DNA from: Tuberibacillus sp. Marseille-P3662
Lineage (GTDB): Bacteria; Bacillota; Bacilli; Bacillales; Sporolactobacillaceae
Assembly: GCF_900178005.1 (NCBI RefSeq)
Contig: NZ_FXBS01000006.1
Span: 1,707,585-1,771,584 of the forward strand
Reading direction: 5' to 3'
Length of the DNA: 64,000 bases
Made by a program: the position numbers and the translations under genes. Under the pieces are notes generated by a model, which did not search any database, had not been told where the DNA came from, and saw nothing but the letters and a program-made list of their open reading frames with translations. The stretch's first letter is position 1, and the number at the start of each line of letters is the position of its first letter. Of the stretch, positions 36,825 through 46,288 are shown piece by piece.

Positions 36825-38141
36825 TTGAAGAAAAGTTTATTTATAGTGACAATTTCCATTGCAATCGCTTTCACTCTTTCCGGTTGCTCGGGATTCACGG
36901 GTTCTTCCGGTTCTTCCAACAATTCGGAAGACAGCGGTCAAATCACTCTGAAATTTATGCATCGATGGCCTAAAGAACCTGAAAAATCATTTTTTGAAGA
37001 TGTTGTAAAAGAATTTGAGAAGAAGAATCCCAAAATTAATATTGAGACTCAAGCCGTATTAAACAATGCCTACAAGCAAAAAATTAAAGTTCTTCTAGGA
37101 TCAAACGATCAGCCTGATATTTTCTTCGCTTGGAGTGGAGAGTATGCTCACAATATCGTTCGTAGCAATAAAGCATTGGATTTAACCTCTTATTATAAAA
37201 AAGACCAAAACTGGTCTGGCCAATTAGTGCAATCTGCAGTGGAACCCTATAACTTTAATAAGAAGATGTATGGTGTTCCTTGGGACTTAGATGCAAAATT
37301 GTTCTTTTATAATAAGGATATTTTTAATCAATTAAATTTGAATCCTCCTAAAACCTTTGATCAATTACTAAAGGTTTCTAAGGAGTTAAAAAGCAACGGT
37401 TATATCCCCATTGCTGAGGGGGATAAAGACAAGTGGCCTGCTGGACACTATATTGGCACATTAAATCGCCGGGTCGTTCCCGATAATGTCATAGAAGAGG
37501 ATCGAATTCGCAGTCAAGGTACCTTCGAAAATCCACTATATGTTGAGGCTTTAAGGAAATTAAATAAGATTAATAAGGTTGCCTTTAATGAAAACATTAA
37601 TGCGTATAAGCATGATAAGGCAAGAAAGTTCTTCTCCAATGGCAAAGCAGCTATGGCTTTCTTAGAAATTCTTGAAATTGGGTTATATCAGCCTAATGCA
37701 GATTTTGAATCAGGAACATTCAATTTTCCCGCTATTGAAGATGGAAATGATAAAGGGAATCCTAGTATTATATCGGGAGCTCCTGAAGGATTTATGATTT
37801 CATCGAAAACCGAACACCCAGATGCCGCAATGAAATTTCTCAAATTTTTGACCAATAAGAGCAATGGAAAAAAACTAGTGAATGATTTAGGCTACTTTAG
37901 TGCAGTTAAAGGTACATTGACGAAAGATAATTCTACACCCCTTATGCGTAATGCCTATGAAACTCTAATGGGGGCCAAACATCTAGCACCTTGGATTGAT
38001 ACAGGACTAGATATTAAAGTAGCCAATACGTATTTGAGTGACATACAAACCATGTTTAATGGGGAAATGACATCTCAACAAGTTATGAAGGATGTCCAGG
38101 AAGCGGCTACAAAAGTAAGGAACGAAGCAAAGTCAAACTAA
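36825..38141 (+). CDS. frlO: Fructosamine ABC transporter substrate-binding lipoprotein
   Basis: 438 aa family 1 sugar-binding protein: signal peptide with lipobox LSGC (Cys about 21), Ser-rich linker, then a two-lobed domain (EFEKKNPKINIETQ, FAWSGEYAHNI, YGVPWDLDAKLFFYNKDIF). Starts with TTG after AAGGAGG. Position between frlB and two permease genes matches frlO. It would deliver Amadori compounds to FrlNM. Confidence 0.92.
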   Translation: MKKSLFIVTISIAIAFTLSGCSGFTGSSGSSNNSEDSGQITLKFMHRWPKEPEKSFFEDVVKEFEKKNPKINIETQAVLNNAYKQKIKVLLGSNDQPDIFFAWSGEYAHNIVRSNKALDLTSYYKKDQNWSGQLVQSAVEPYNFNKKMYGVPWDLDAKLFFYNKDIFNQLNLNPPKTFDQLLKVSKELKSNGYIPIAEGDKDKWPAGHYIGTLNRRVVPDNVIEEDRIRSQGTFENPLYVEALRKLNKINKVAFNENINAYKHDKARKFFSNGKAAMAFLEILEIGLYQPNADFESGTFNFPAIEDGNDKGNPSIISGAPEGFMISSKTEHPDAAMKFLKFLTNKSNGKKLVNDLGYFSAVKGTLTKDNSTPLMRNAYETLMGAKHLAPWIDTGLDIKVANTYLSDIQTMFNGEMTSQQVMKDVQEAATKVRNEAKSN

Positions 38142-38178
38142 TAAAAAAGGGGGCGTTCCGTCCTCCTCCCCTTTTATT
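38139..38178 (+). terminator. Imperfect stem-loop after frlO
   Basis: TAATAAAA-AAGGGG pairs with CCCCTTTTATTA, with a two-base bulge, right after the frlO stop. It may set a lower level of the permeases than of the binding protein, as common in sugar ABC operons. Confidence 0.5.
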
Positions 38179-38331
38179 AAAATATGATTAGCTTCAGTAC
38201 AATTCCTCTGGAGTAATCGGGCGCAACCGTCAATCCCATTTCCCCGAAGGTTTGTTTAATGACTAGGTAGAATTTTGGATTCCTCGTATACGCACTGAGG
38301 GCTCGTAAACTTATTTAGGAGGAGAGGTAAG

Positions 38332-39213
38332 ATGGCTCGGAAAAACAAATGGCTCCCTTTTATATATTTAACACCTGCTTTGTTCATAATGGCTCTCTTT
38401 GTTTATTACCCTATCGTTTCCAATTTGTATTACAGCCTTTTTGAATGGGGGACCTTTTCAAAAGGGATGGATTTTGTGGGGATCGGAAATTTCACCCATC
38501 TATTTCATGATCCAGTATTCTTTACAGCTCTAAAAAATAATATTTTTTACGCCGTTATATCGGGGATTGTACAGGTCGGAGGTGGTCTCGTTCTTGCAGC
38601 AATATTGGAAGATACATTAATAAGACGATTTTCTACCTTCTTAAGAACGATATATTTTATTCCGGTTCTCGTTTCAATAACTGTAATCGCTTTACTTTTT
38701 CAGTTTATTTATAATCCCCAAACTGGATTGTTAAATCAGTTCCTAGAATTGATAGGACTTGATAGTTGGACAAAAGCATGGTTAGGCGATGGAGACACTG
38801 CCATTTTCTCAGTTATTGCAATGTCCCAATGGCAAAGCCTAGGCTATATAACATTATTGTTTGTTATTTCTATTCAGAAAATTCCTGCTGATTTATATGA
38901 GGCTGCAAAAATAGACGGTGCAGGAAAAATAAAACGTTTTTTTCATATCACTGTTCCGCAAGTTAAAGAAATGGCTTTTGTCGCAACCATTGTGACACTC
39001 ACACAGGCTTTTACGGTCTTTAATGAGCCCTATATTTTAACTGGTGGCGGACCAGGGCATGCTTCTGAAGTATTAACCACATACTTGTATCAAGCCGCCT
39101 TTGTAAATGACTCAATGGGATATGCCTCAACTATTGCTACAGTTCTTTTAGCTGTTACACTAGCCATTTCAGTCGTTCAATTAAAGATCTTCAGATCGGG
39201 AGAGGAGGATTAG
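38332..39213 (+). CDS. frlN: Fructosamine ABC transporter permease
   Basis: 293 aa permease with six helices; the EAA loop is DLYEAAKIDGAGKIKRFFHITVPQ (about 185-205). First of two permeases; it is separated from frlO by 190 bases containing a stem-loop and otherwise no plus-strand gene. Preceded by TTAGGAGGAGAGG. Confidence 0.92.
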   Translation: MARKNKWLPFIYLTPALFIMALFVYYPIVSNLYYSLFEWGTFSKGMDFVGIGNFTHLFHDPVFFTALKNNIFYAVISGIVQVGGGLVLAAILEDTLIRRFSTFLRTIYFIPVLVSITVIALLFQFIYNPQTGLLNQFLELIGLDSWTKAWLGDGDTAIFSVIAMSQWQSLGYITLLFVISIQKIPADLYEAAKIDGAGKIKRFFHITVPQVKEMAFVATIVTLTQAFTVFNEPYILTGGGPGHASEVLTTYLYQAAFVNDSMGYASTIATVLLAVTLAISVVQLKIFRSGEED

Positions 39214-39216
39214 CCT

Positions 39217-40122
39217 ATGGGTAACGAACAGTATGAATTAAATCGTTTAAACCATATACCTGCAAAACAACCGAAGACACAAAATTCATATTGGAATAAA
39301 TGGTTTGGATATGCTGGAAGAATCCTTGTTTATGCCATTTTAATTGTTTTGTTTCTTATTATTGCTTATCCTCTTTTTTGGATGGTCATCAATTCATTAA
39401 GGGACTCTGATGCGATCCTTAGTAACAGTTGGGGCCTTCCCAATGAGTTAATGTTCCAAAATTATGTGACCGCATGGCATACCGGCATTGCTCGTTACTT
39501 TGTAAATAGTGTTATTGTTACTGGATTCACATGTTTTCTCACTGTGTTCATTAGTTCCTTAGCTGCGTATGCCTTTTCTAGATTTAGATTTAAAGGAAAA
39601 AATGTCTTATTAATCTTTTGTATCAGCGGATTAATGCTAGCCCCCCAAGTTAGTTTGGTTCCATTGTATCAGTTGATGCAATCCTTAAACCTTTATGACA
39701 CATATTGGGCGTTGATTTTTCCCTATGTGGCTTATCGAATTCCGTTTATTTTATTATTAATAAGATCTCACTTTCTTAGCATTCCAAATGAAATGGTTGA
39801 ATCTGCTGTGTTGGATGGGTGTACTAACTTTAAAGTATTTACCAAGATATTCATTCCTTTAAGTAAACCAGTATTAATGTCAGCGACAATTTTGACGGGG
39901 TATTTTGCTTGGAATGAGTTTATGTTCGGTATCGTTTTTATGAGTAGTAATGAATTGAAAACCGTTCCAGCAGGGCTCATGCAATTTCAATCAGCGTTAC
40001 AAACGGATTGGGGAACTCTATTAGCAGGGTTAACCATTTCTGCTCTACCAATTATATTGTTGTTTCTTTTTGCACAAAAGTACTTTATTCGTGGTATCGG
40101 TGAAGGAAGTCTGAAAGGATAA
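39217..40122 (+). CDS. frlM: Fructosamine ABC transporter permease
   Basis: 301 aa permease of the MalG type with a hydrophilic N-terminal tail, six helices and the EAA loop MVESAVLDGCTNFKVFTKIFIPLSKP (about 190-215). Three bases separate it from frlN, so the pair is coupled. No ATPase gene is in the operon; in Bacillus subtilis the shared ATPase MsmX serves such importers. Confidence 0.92.
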   Translation: MGNEQYELNRLNHIPAKQPKTQNSYWNKWFGYAGRILVYAILIVLFLIIAYPLFWMVINSLRDSDAILSNSWGLPNELMFQNYVTAWHTGIARYFVNSVIVTGFTCFLTVFISSLAAYAFSRFRFKGKNVLLIFCISGLMLAPQVSLVPLYQLMQSLNLYDTYWALIFPYVAYRIPFILLLIRSHFLSIPNEMVESAVLDGCTNFKVFTKIFIPLSKPVLMSATILTGYFAWNEFMFGIVFMSSNELKTVPAGLMQFQSALQTDWGTLLAGLTISALPIILLFLFAQKYFIRGIGEGSLKG

Positions 40123-40140
40123 AAGAAAGGAGATTATTTA

Positions 40141-40980
40141 ATGAAACTAGTTGGAGTTGGAGACAATGTCGTGGATTACTATACAAATCAGAATACGATT
40201 TATCCAGGTGGAAATGCGTTGAATGTTGCAGTACTTAGCAAACAAAATGGAGCCGAGCAATCTGGATATGTAGGAATACTAGGTAATGATACGGCATCAA
40301 CCCATATTATTGAAACACTTAAAAAGGAAAAGATTGATATTAGTCATACTCGAAGAGCTCATGGTGAAAACGGCATGGCCAAAGTTAAATTGAATCCGGA
40401 TGGAGATAGAGTTTTTGTTGGATCTAACAAAGGAGGCGTTCAAAGTAGACTAAAACTTGGTTTTGCTAATGAGGATATTGATTATATTAATTCCTTCGAT
40501 CTATTGCATACAAGTGTTTTTAGCAATATTGAATCCGAACTATATCAATTAAAAGACTACATTTATATTTCCTTTGATTTTTCCAGTCATTTAGATAATG
40601 ATTATCTTAAAGCTGTCTGTCCATATATTACGTATGCGTTTTTCTCAGGAAGCCATCTGACTGAAGATGAGTGCAAAGATCTTGCGCTAAAGGTTTATCA
40701 ATACGGCGTAAGGACAATCGGTATTACTCGGGGATCAAAGGGCGCCTTATTCTTCGACGAAAAAGGTAGATGCTTTAAGCAGCCGGTCATCCAAACTCAT
40801 GTAATTGATACACTTGGGGCAGGTGATACCTTCATAGCAGTATTTTTAACTAGCTATTTTAATGGAACTCCTATGGAGAAAGCACTATACGAAGCTGCAG
40901 TTTCTGCAGCTCATACTTGTACCTATTTTGGTGCATTTGGCTATGGCCAAGTTTATAAACAGCCATCCTCGAATATTTAA
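40141..40980 (+). CDS. frlD: Fructosamine kinase (PfkB family)
   Basis: 279 aa ribokinase-type enzyme that phosphorylates fructosamines at the sugar 6-position. GGNALNVAVLSKQNG (about 23-37) and the C-terminal DTLGAGDTFIAVFL with catalytic Asp are the PfkB signatures; length agrees with FrlD. Last gene of the operon, 18 bases after frlM and followed by a terminator. Confidence 0.93.
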   Translation: MKLVGVGDNVVDYYTNQNTIYPGGNALNVAVLSKQNGAEQSGYVGILGNDTASTHIIETLKKEKIDISHTRRAHGENGMAKVKLNPDGDRVFVGSNKGGVQSRLKLGFANEDIDYINSFDLLHTSVFSNIESELYQLKDYIYISFDFSSHLDNDYLKAVCPYITYAFFSGSHLTEDECKDLALKVYQYGVRTIGITRGSKGALFFDEKGRCFKQPVIQTHVIDTLGAGDTFIAVFLTSYFNGTPMEKALYEAAVSAAHTCTYFGAFGYGQVYKQPSSNI

Positions 40981-41011
40981 GGCTTCTTTTTGACCCTGCT
41001 TGTTCCTAGCT

Positions 41012-41050
41012 AGCCACTCACCCTCATGAATTGAAGGTGGGTGGCTTTTT
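41012..41050 (+). terminator. Rho-independent terminator of the frl operon
   Basis: AGCCACTCACC pairs with GGTGGGTGGCT (one G-T pair) and is followed by TTTTC. It lies 32 bases after frlD. Confidence 0.85.
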
Positions 41051-41074
41051 CTTACACATGGGAGTTTCACACTC

Positions 41075-41137
41075 TTCGCTGAGGACGCGGCAGAACAAAA
41101 AGCCCATTTCTTCTGGAATGGGCTTTTTTCTATGTAG
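41075..41137 (+). pseudogene. TetR regulator C-terminal remnant, overlapping a terminator
   Basis: The plus strand reads FAEDAAEQKAHFFWNGLFSM and stop. The intact TetR gene at 16.2-16.8 kb ends SAEEAAEQITHFFWNGLFSN, so this is the tail of a close paralogue. No longer frame continues upstream past the frl terminator. The same bases form AAAAGCCCATT / AATGGGCTTTTTT (41097-41129), a strong terminator hairpin, which may be why the piece survives. Confidence 0.75.
41097..41129 (+). terminator. Terminator formed within the TetR remnant
   Basis: AAAAGCCCATT and AATGGGCTTTTTT form an 11-bp stem with a short loop and end in six T. It is the second plus-strand terminator after the frl operon. Confidence 0.7.
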
Positions 41138-41254
41138 AATTTCTTACCGCTCAATGTAGTAAATGAATTGGCTTATATTATTTCAACCAAAACCAAAAAG
41201 ACTGTTGGGGTCTAGCCAGCACTTTTGACAGAATCACCCAAGGACTTCAATGCG

Positions 41255-41965
41255 TTAATGCTTCTTAAAAGCATTAGAATCAACAAAGCTGACTATTTGT
41301 TTGACTTTCTTTAATTTTTCAGGGTCAATCCCTTTCTCGGAATTACCGTAGCGCACACCCTTTCCCATATGTATCTCATGTACCCCGGTTTGTTCGATGA
41401 ATGCTTGTAAATTCGACAGGTTCAACCCACTACCCGCCATAATCGCGATGCCCGTTCCCTCTGCATGTTCAACAAGCTTCTTGAAATGATGGATGGCCTT
41501 CGGGGCAGCGACCGCGCCCCCAGAAGTAAGTATTCGTTTGATTTGGGGAAACTGTAGCAGTCGTCTCAGTGAGGCGATTTGATCAGCCACCTCATCAAAC
41601 GCTCTATGAAATGTCACATCAAGGCCTTGAACCTCTCTCAATAGACTTAGCATATTTTCTTCATCAATATGCTTTTCTTCTGTCAAAGCACCTATGACAA
41701 TCCCATTCCCATTTAACTGTTTAACCCTTTTCATATCCCGATTCATCGTTTCAAAATCATTTGGATCGTACCGAAATGAAAGGGGGTGAGGTCTTATCAT
41801 GACATTAACGGGGATATTCACAGCCTGAATGACTTCCTCAATCAATTCCGGTCTGGGCGTCACCCCTCCGACTTCCATACAATCAATCAGTTCAATCCGG
41901 TCTGCACCATTTTGCGCCGCAACACGTGCTTCATCCACATTCGTTGCAATGACCTCAAGTAACAT
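41255..41965 (-). CDS. cutC: CutC family protein
   Basis: 236 aa TIM-barrel protein of the CutC family. Typical motifs: GADRIELIDCMEVGGVTPRP (about 19-38), VMIRPHPLSFRYD (about 55-67), TFHRAFDEV (about 107-115), LTSGGA (about 132). CutC was linked to copper tolerance in E. coli, but its enzymatic role is unsettled. As last gene of a run that includes a fucosidase and M81 peptidase, it may serve glycan breakdown here; that is an inference. AATGCTT/AAGCATT at its stop could form a terminator. Confidence 0.92.
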   Translation of the reverse strand: MLLEVIATNVDEARVAAQNGADRIELIDCMEVGGVTPRPELIEEVIQAVNIPVNVMIRPHPLSFRYDPNDFETMNRDMKRVKQLNGNGIVIGALTEEKHIDEENMLSLLREVQGLDVTFHRAFDEVADQIASLRRLLQFPQIKRILTSGGAVAAPKAIHHFKKLVEHAEGTGIAIMAGSGLNLSNLQAFIEQTGVHEIHMGKGVRYGNSEKGIDPEKLKKVKQIVSFVDSNAFKKH

Positions 41966-41997
41966 AACGCTACCTCCAAAAATACTTTAGAAAATGA

Positions 41998-43680
41998 TTA
42001 ATAGTTGTCTTTTTTAAAGTATAAATTCGCAAGCTCGAAACTAAAATCCAAAGGTTCACCCGCAAATGATGACTTCGCTAATCTTACAGTGAATGGCGTG
42101 ACGACGTTTTCCTTGATCTTAAGTGGCCCAATTTGAAAGGAATTGAGTTCTTTTCCTTTTATTGTATAAAACGTCTCACCCCACTGAATGCAGTACGTTT
42201 TATCGAGTGCAGCATTTCCAAACAATTCAACAAAAACATTCCCACGTTGTATTCCGAGTAAATAAGCCGTATCACGGACGACTGTCTGGTGCATACTGTT
42301 ATAATTACCTTGATCACGATAGCCGTAGCCTTGATACAAATCGTTCGTTGTCAGTTGCTGTTGACCCTCTTCCAATATCACCGTCTTTTTGGGGAAGACT
42401 TCAATGCATTGATTCAATTGCACCTCAATAACGGGTAAAACAGGTTCTGTCAATACTGAAGGAAGCATGATTGACAGCGTATCCCCCTCTTGGTGCCATA
42501 TCATCCCATTTGTAGTCCCTTCTTCAACTACATCTGACACATTAGCCAGTAAGCCATGGAGCAAAATTCTATTCTCCGGTCGTCTCGTCACTATGAGATA
42601 CAACTTGTTATTATGAATTTTAATTTGACCCCAGGGGTGTTGATCAAACTGGGTTTCAGATGCTTCAAGAATAAATGGATGCCGCCGGATCCACTGTCCA
42701 ACTTGCCGTAATACCTCCGCTTCAAATTCAACAACCGATCCGTCTCCACGCGGACCAATATTCAACAAATAGTTCCCACCACCGACGAAACCCTTAAGCA
42801 GCTCTTTAACCTTTTCATCCAAATAGTCACGCGTTTGCCATTTTCGATAACCCCAGGTCTCTTGGTACACAGAAGCGGGTGTTTGCCATGCGCCTTCTAT
42901 ATTGACGGACGGAACCTCGTTATCACCCAAAGTACGAAAGTCACCCATATTATTCCATACACGACTATTGATGACAGCTTCTGGCTGATATTCACGTACA
43001 ATTCGAATGAATTCCTGACTTTGATCCGGCGTAGGGGATGACATATCAAACCAAATTTCACAAATCGGTCCGTAATTTGTCATCAATTCTTTAAGTTGCT
43101 TTTTTATTACACCTTCTATCGATGACGGAATCAAGTTGTTATTGTCCACATCAAACAAGTGACCCTGATGCCAATCTACCAATGAGAAATAAACCCCAAA
43201 TTCCAAGCCATGACGTCGACATGCTTCCGACAATAACTTCAAAGGGTCCTTACCATAGAGCGTTTGTTTGACAACATTATAGTCTGTGGTATCTGTATCA
43301 AACATACAAAACCCATCATGATGCTTACTTGTCATGATGATATAATTCATCCCCGCTTCTTTTGCAAGTAAACAAATCTCATCCGGGTCAAAGTATTCCC
43401 CTGTAAATGATTTCGCTACATTGACATATTCCGATTCTGGGATATTCGCCCACATTTGAATTTGCTCGCTATACCCATCCTTTACAGGCTCGCCGTTCCA
43501 AACTCCACCAATTTGCGAGTACAATCCCCAATGAATGATCATGCCGTATTTTAAATTCTTCCAATAAGCCATCCTTTGGTCCTGAACCGGACTCACAATG
43601 CCGGGAATCCCTTTCATATGCTTATCATTTACAATATGATCTCGTATCCTTTGATCCGTATAATAATTACTGTCTTCCAT
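41998..43680 (-). CDS. GH29 alpha-L-fucosidase
   Basis: About 560 aa without signal peptide, so cytosolic. The GH29 barrel spans about 30-340 with KYGMIIHWGLYS, TSKHHDGFCMFDTDTTDYNV and the nucleophile Asp in CEIWFDMSSP (about 215), followed by GGNYLLNIGPRGDGSV. A C-terminal beta domain completes it. It would release L-fucose from short, imported fucosides. It lies 80 bases downstream of the M81 gene and 32 before cutC. ATG at 43680 has a GGAGTG site; the longer start at 43698 falls before it. Confidence 0.92.
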   Translation of the reverse strand: MEDSNYYTDQRIRDHIVNDKHMKGIPGIVSPVQDQRMAYWKNLKYGMIIHWGLYSQIGGVWNGEPVKDGYSEQIQMWANIPESEYVNVAKSFTGEYFDPDEICLLAKEAGMNYIIMTSKHHDGFCMFDTDTTDYNVVKQTLYGKDPLKLLSEACRRHGLEFGVYFSLVDWHQGHLFDVDNNNLIPSSIEGVIKKQLKELMTNYGPICEIWFDMSSPTPDQSQEFIRIVREYQPEAVINSRVWNNMGDFRTLGDNEVPSVNIEGAWQTPASVYQETWGYRKWQTRDYLDEKVKELLKGFVGGGNYLLNIGPRGDGSVVEFEAEVLRQVGQWIRRHPFILEASETQFDQHPWGQIKIHNNKLYLIVTRRPENRILLHGLLANVSDVVEEGTTNGMIWHQEGDTLSIMLPSVLTEPVLPVIEVQLNQCIEVFPKKTVILEEGQQQLTTNDLYQGYGYRDQGNYNSMHQTVVRDTAYLLGIQRGNVFVELFGNAALDKTYCIQWGETFYTIKGKELNSFQIGPLKIKENVVTPFTVRLAKSSFAGEPLDFSFELANLYFKKDNY

Positions 43681-43780
43681 CACATACACTCCAATCATAT
43701 AAGAAAAACGCTTTGCGTCTTTCCAGAGGTCAGAGAGCCCAACAAAACACCTTCGATCTTCCGGACAATCTAAAACTTTT

Positions 43781-45247
43781 CTATTCCTCTACACGATAAT
43801 CCAACTCATCGTACGGAAACATAGGGCGCATAATTCTTTTGTAAGAACGAACTTGTTCCATTTCTTGATCTGTTGGTCCGTTCGTCAATGACATGATACA
43901 AAACGGTGAAATCTCTTTGAAATCAGGTGAGATATACCCTTGTTTGACAACAAAAAGGTCATAATCATCGACATCCAGATTGGAATCTTTGAATTGATGT
44001 AAGTCTGTATAGCTCAATGATTCGCCCTCTACCACCAAGCTGATGGGTTTTCCGTCGATTTTTACGGTAATGGCTTCTGCCATATGAGAATTAATTTCAA
44101 ATCTATTATTCACCACACCTCTGGCAACAATTTCTCCCGTCAGGTGAATGGGTTTATTTAATTCATCTAGACCCATACCAAAATGAAAATCAACCCGGTC
44201 TCCTACTTTTTTATCATAAAGCTTGTGATAACTATATTTATCTACGACACCCGCAACCAAGATGCTTTTATCATAATAATCATCTTTTTCCATCAGTTGT
44301 CTCAAAATATAGTTGCTATAGCCATCTCCACCAGCACCGCAATTATCACCTGAATCTGTCAGAAATACTGGACGACCATCATATTGCAGCGCACGATCTA
44401 AAGCTTCATTAGGATAATCGACAATCCCATGATAATGAAATTGGAATCGACGAGCCAATACAAAATCATACAAGCTGTCAGCCACTTCATTCGCATATGC
44501 AGCATATTTGTCATCATTGGGTACAACAATCGCAGAACAACCACATTTATCTCCATCATGTTCCAAATATCCTACATGAAACGAAGCAGACAATATACGA
44601 GGATCAGATTCGAGCTCATCTAGGTATTGATTGATCGATGCAACAGGCTCATCTGTCGAAACTGATCTTTCTCCTCCGATCATGATAGGAATCTTGCGAT
44701 ACACCGGTGTTATCTTCCGTCTATTTTGTAGCAGGTCAACCAACATTTCCGCAACCCGTCGACGTGTCTCGACTGTATCTGTATGTGGAGAATGACGATA
44801 AGTTCGAATAATGGTCGCGTTATCGGCAAAGTCTTGCGACAGGTTGCCGTGCGGATCCATACAAATGGCAATTGGCATATAAGGTCCCGTGATTTTGCGA
44901 ATTTCAAATAGAATGTTGTGTTCTGCAGAATCACCTTCCAAATCCACTACTTTGCTCGCACCATGTAAATACAAATAAATCCCATCAATTTCTGCAAGAT
45001 GTTCTTTCACTTTTTTCGTGAACCGTTTCAGAATAAAATCAAAAGCATCTTTTTTGATGAGACCCCCCGGATGTCCATTGGCATAAAGGCTTGGTACAAC
45101 TTCGATGTCTTGATCTTCAAAAATATCACGCACGTTCATGACATCAAGACACTCTTCACCATGTTTGAAAACAAAATTTTCAAACGCCATATTTTGATAA
45201 GACCATTCATTGGATTCTGAATTAAAATGTCCGATAAGCACTTTCAT
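43781..45247 (-). CDS. M81 family metallopeptidase (MlrC-like)
   Basis: 488 aa matching the two-domain M81/MlrC family (N-terminal DUF1485 metal domain and C-terminal MlrC domain). Family motifs include LYLHGASKV (about 95), CMDPHGNLS (about 137) with a zinc-type D-x-H, RTYRHSPHTDT (about 155) and DSGDNCGAGGDGYS (about 310). The namesake MlrC degrades linear microcystin, but most members act on unknown small peptides or amides. It is 73 bases past the Opp-type ATPase gene, so its substrate may be what that importer brings in. Confidence 0.9.
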   Translation of the reverse strand: MKVLIGHFNSESNEWSYQNMAFENFVFKHGEECLDVMNVRDIFEDQDIEVVPSLYANGHPGGLIKKDAFDFILKRFTKKVKEHLAEIDGIYLYLHGASKVVDLEGDSAEHNILFEIRKITGPYMPIAICMDPHGNLSQDFADNATIIRTYRHSPHTDTVETRRRVAEMLVDLLQNRRKITPVYRKIPIMIGGERSVSTDEPVASINQYLDELESDPRILSASFHVGYLEHDGDKCGCSAIVVPNDDKYAAYANEVADSLYDFVLARRFQFHYHGIVDYPNEALDRALQYDGRPVFLTDSGDNCGAGGDGYSNYILRQLMEKDDYYDKSILVAGVVDKYSYHKLYDKKVGDRVDFHFGMGLDELNKPIHLTGEIVARGVVNNRFEINSHMAEAITVKIDGKPISLVVEGESLSYTDLHQFKDSNLDVDDYDLFVVKQGYISPDFKEISPFCIMSLTNGPTDQEMEQVRSYKRIMRPMFPYDELDYRVEE

Positions 45248-45319
45248 GATGATGCCCCCTATCTATTTTTTCATTATTCATCTCTTGAATTTCCTAGTTT
45301 ATAAAAATTATGTCAACTT

Positions 45320-46288
45320 TTAATACAAATGACATGCTACCTGTGAACCATCTTCTAAGGTCTGCATTTGAGGTTGAATCTTTTTGCAAATATCCATGGC
45401 CATTGGACAACGCGTATGAAACTTACAACCACTTGGTGGTTCCGCTGCATTAGGAATTTCACCTTGAAGCACAATTCGTTCCCTTTGTTTCTTTGGATGC
45501 GTCTGTGGGATAGATGAAAGTAATGCCTTTGTATACGGATGCTTTGGATCGTGAAAAAGTGTTTGCTTATCTGCAATTTCTACAATACTACCGAGATACA
45601 TCACTGTGATTGTGTCGCTAATATGTTCAACGACACTTAAATCGTGTGAGATAAACAAATATGTCAAATCAAATTTTTCTTGCAAGTCTCTCAACAAATT
45701 TAAAATTTGGGCTTGTACCGATACATCGAGTGCAGAGACTGCTTCATCTAAAATCATCAATTCGGGATGTAACACTAATGCACGTGAAATCCCTATTCGC
45801 TGGCGTTGACCTCCACTGAATTGATGAGGATGTTTGTTAAGATGATGACGGCCAATCCCACATATATCCAAAGTCTCTTCTACTAACTTAAGTTGTTCCG
45901 CCTTTGACATTGTTGGATAATGAACTTTTAATGGTTCACCTACTAAATCTTTCACTTTTATCTTCGGACTAAGAGACGCATAAGGGTCCTGAAAAATCAT
46001 CTGCATTGGTTGTCGATAAGAGCGCCACACATTTTCATTCTCATGTGTAAGATCTTTATCTTTGAACACAATTTTCCCCTCATCCGCTTCAATTAATCCA
46101 TTCACTAACCTTGCCAAAGTGGATTTTCCGCAGCCTGATTCTCCGACGATACTCGCTGTTTCTCCTTTTTGAATTGAAAAAGAAACATCATCTATGGCTT
46201 TGACATGTGCCTTTTTGGAAAAGATTCCTTTTGATATCGGAAAATACTTTTTTAAATTTGAGATCTCTAATACCGTATCAGACGTCAA
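45320..46288 (-). CDS. Oligopeptide-type ABC transporter ATP-binding protein (OppF-like)
   Basis: About 322 aa ABC ATPase: Walker A GESGCGKST, signature FSGGQRQRIGI, Walker B LMILDEAVSALDV, and the C-terminal oligopeptide/dipeptide extension with Cys motif (CKFHTRCPMAMDICKK) that in relatives binds an iron-sulphur cluster. Start probably the TTG at 46288, which follows AAGGAG and overlaps the oppD-like stop; an ATG at 46309 is the alternative. Confidence 0.92.
   Translation of the reverse strand: MTSDTVLEISNLKKYFPISKGIFSKKAHVKAIDDVSFSIQKGETASIVGESGCGKSTLARLVNGLIEADEGKIVFKDKDLTHENENVWRSYRQPMQMIFQDPYASLSPKIKVKDLVGEPLKVHYPTMSKAEQLKLVEETLDICGIGRHHLNKHPHQFSGGQRQRIGISRALVLHPELMILDEAVSALDVSVQAQILNLLRDLQEKFDLTYLFISHDLSVVEHISDTITVMYLGSIVEIADKQTLFHDPKHPYTKALLSSIPQTHPKKQRERIVLQGEIPNAAEPPSGCKFHTRCPMAMDICKKIQPQMQTLEDGSQVACHLY

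Noticed and set aside
38190-38310. Minus-strand open stretch in the frlO-frlN gap (VAPDYSRGIVLK)
   Set aside because: It looks somewhat protein-like but is short, has no start or ribosome site, runs against the operon, and I know no matching family.
43720-43740. cre-like GCAAAGCGTTTTTC upstream of the fucosidase
   Set aside because: Two fixed consensus positions do not match, so it was not listed as a CcpA site.
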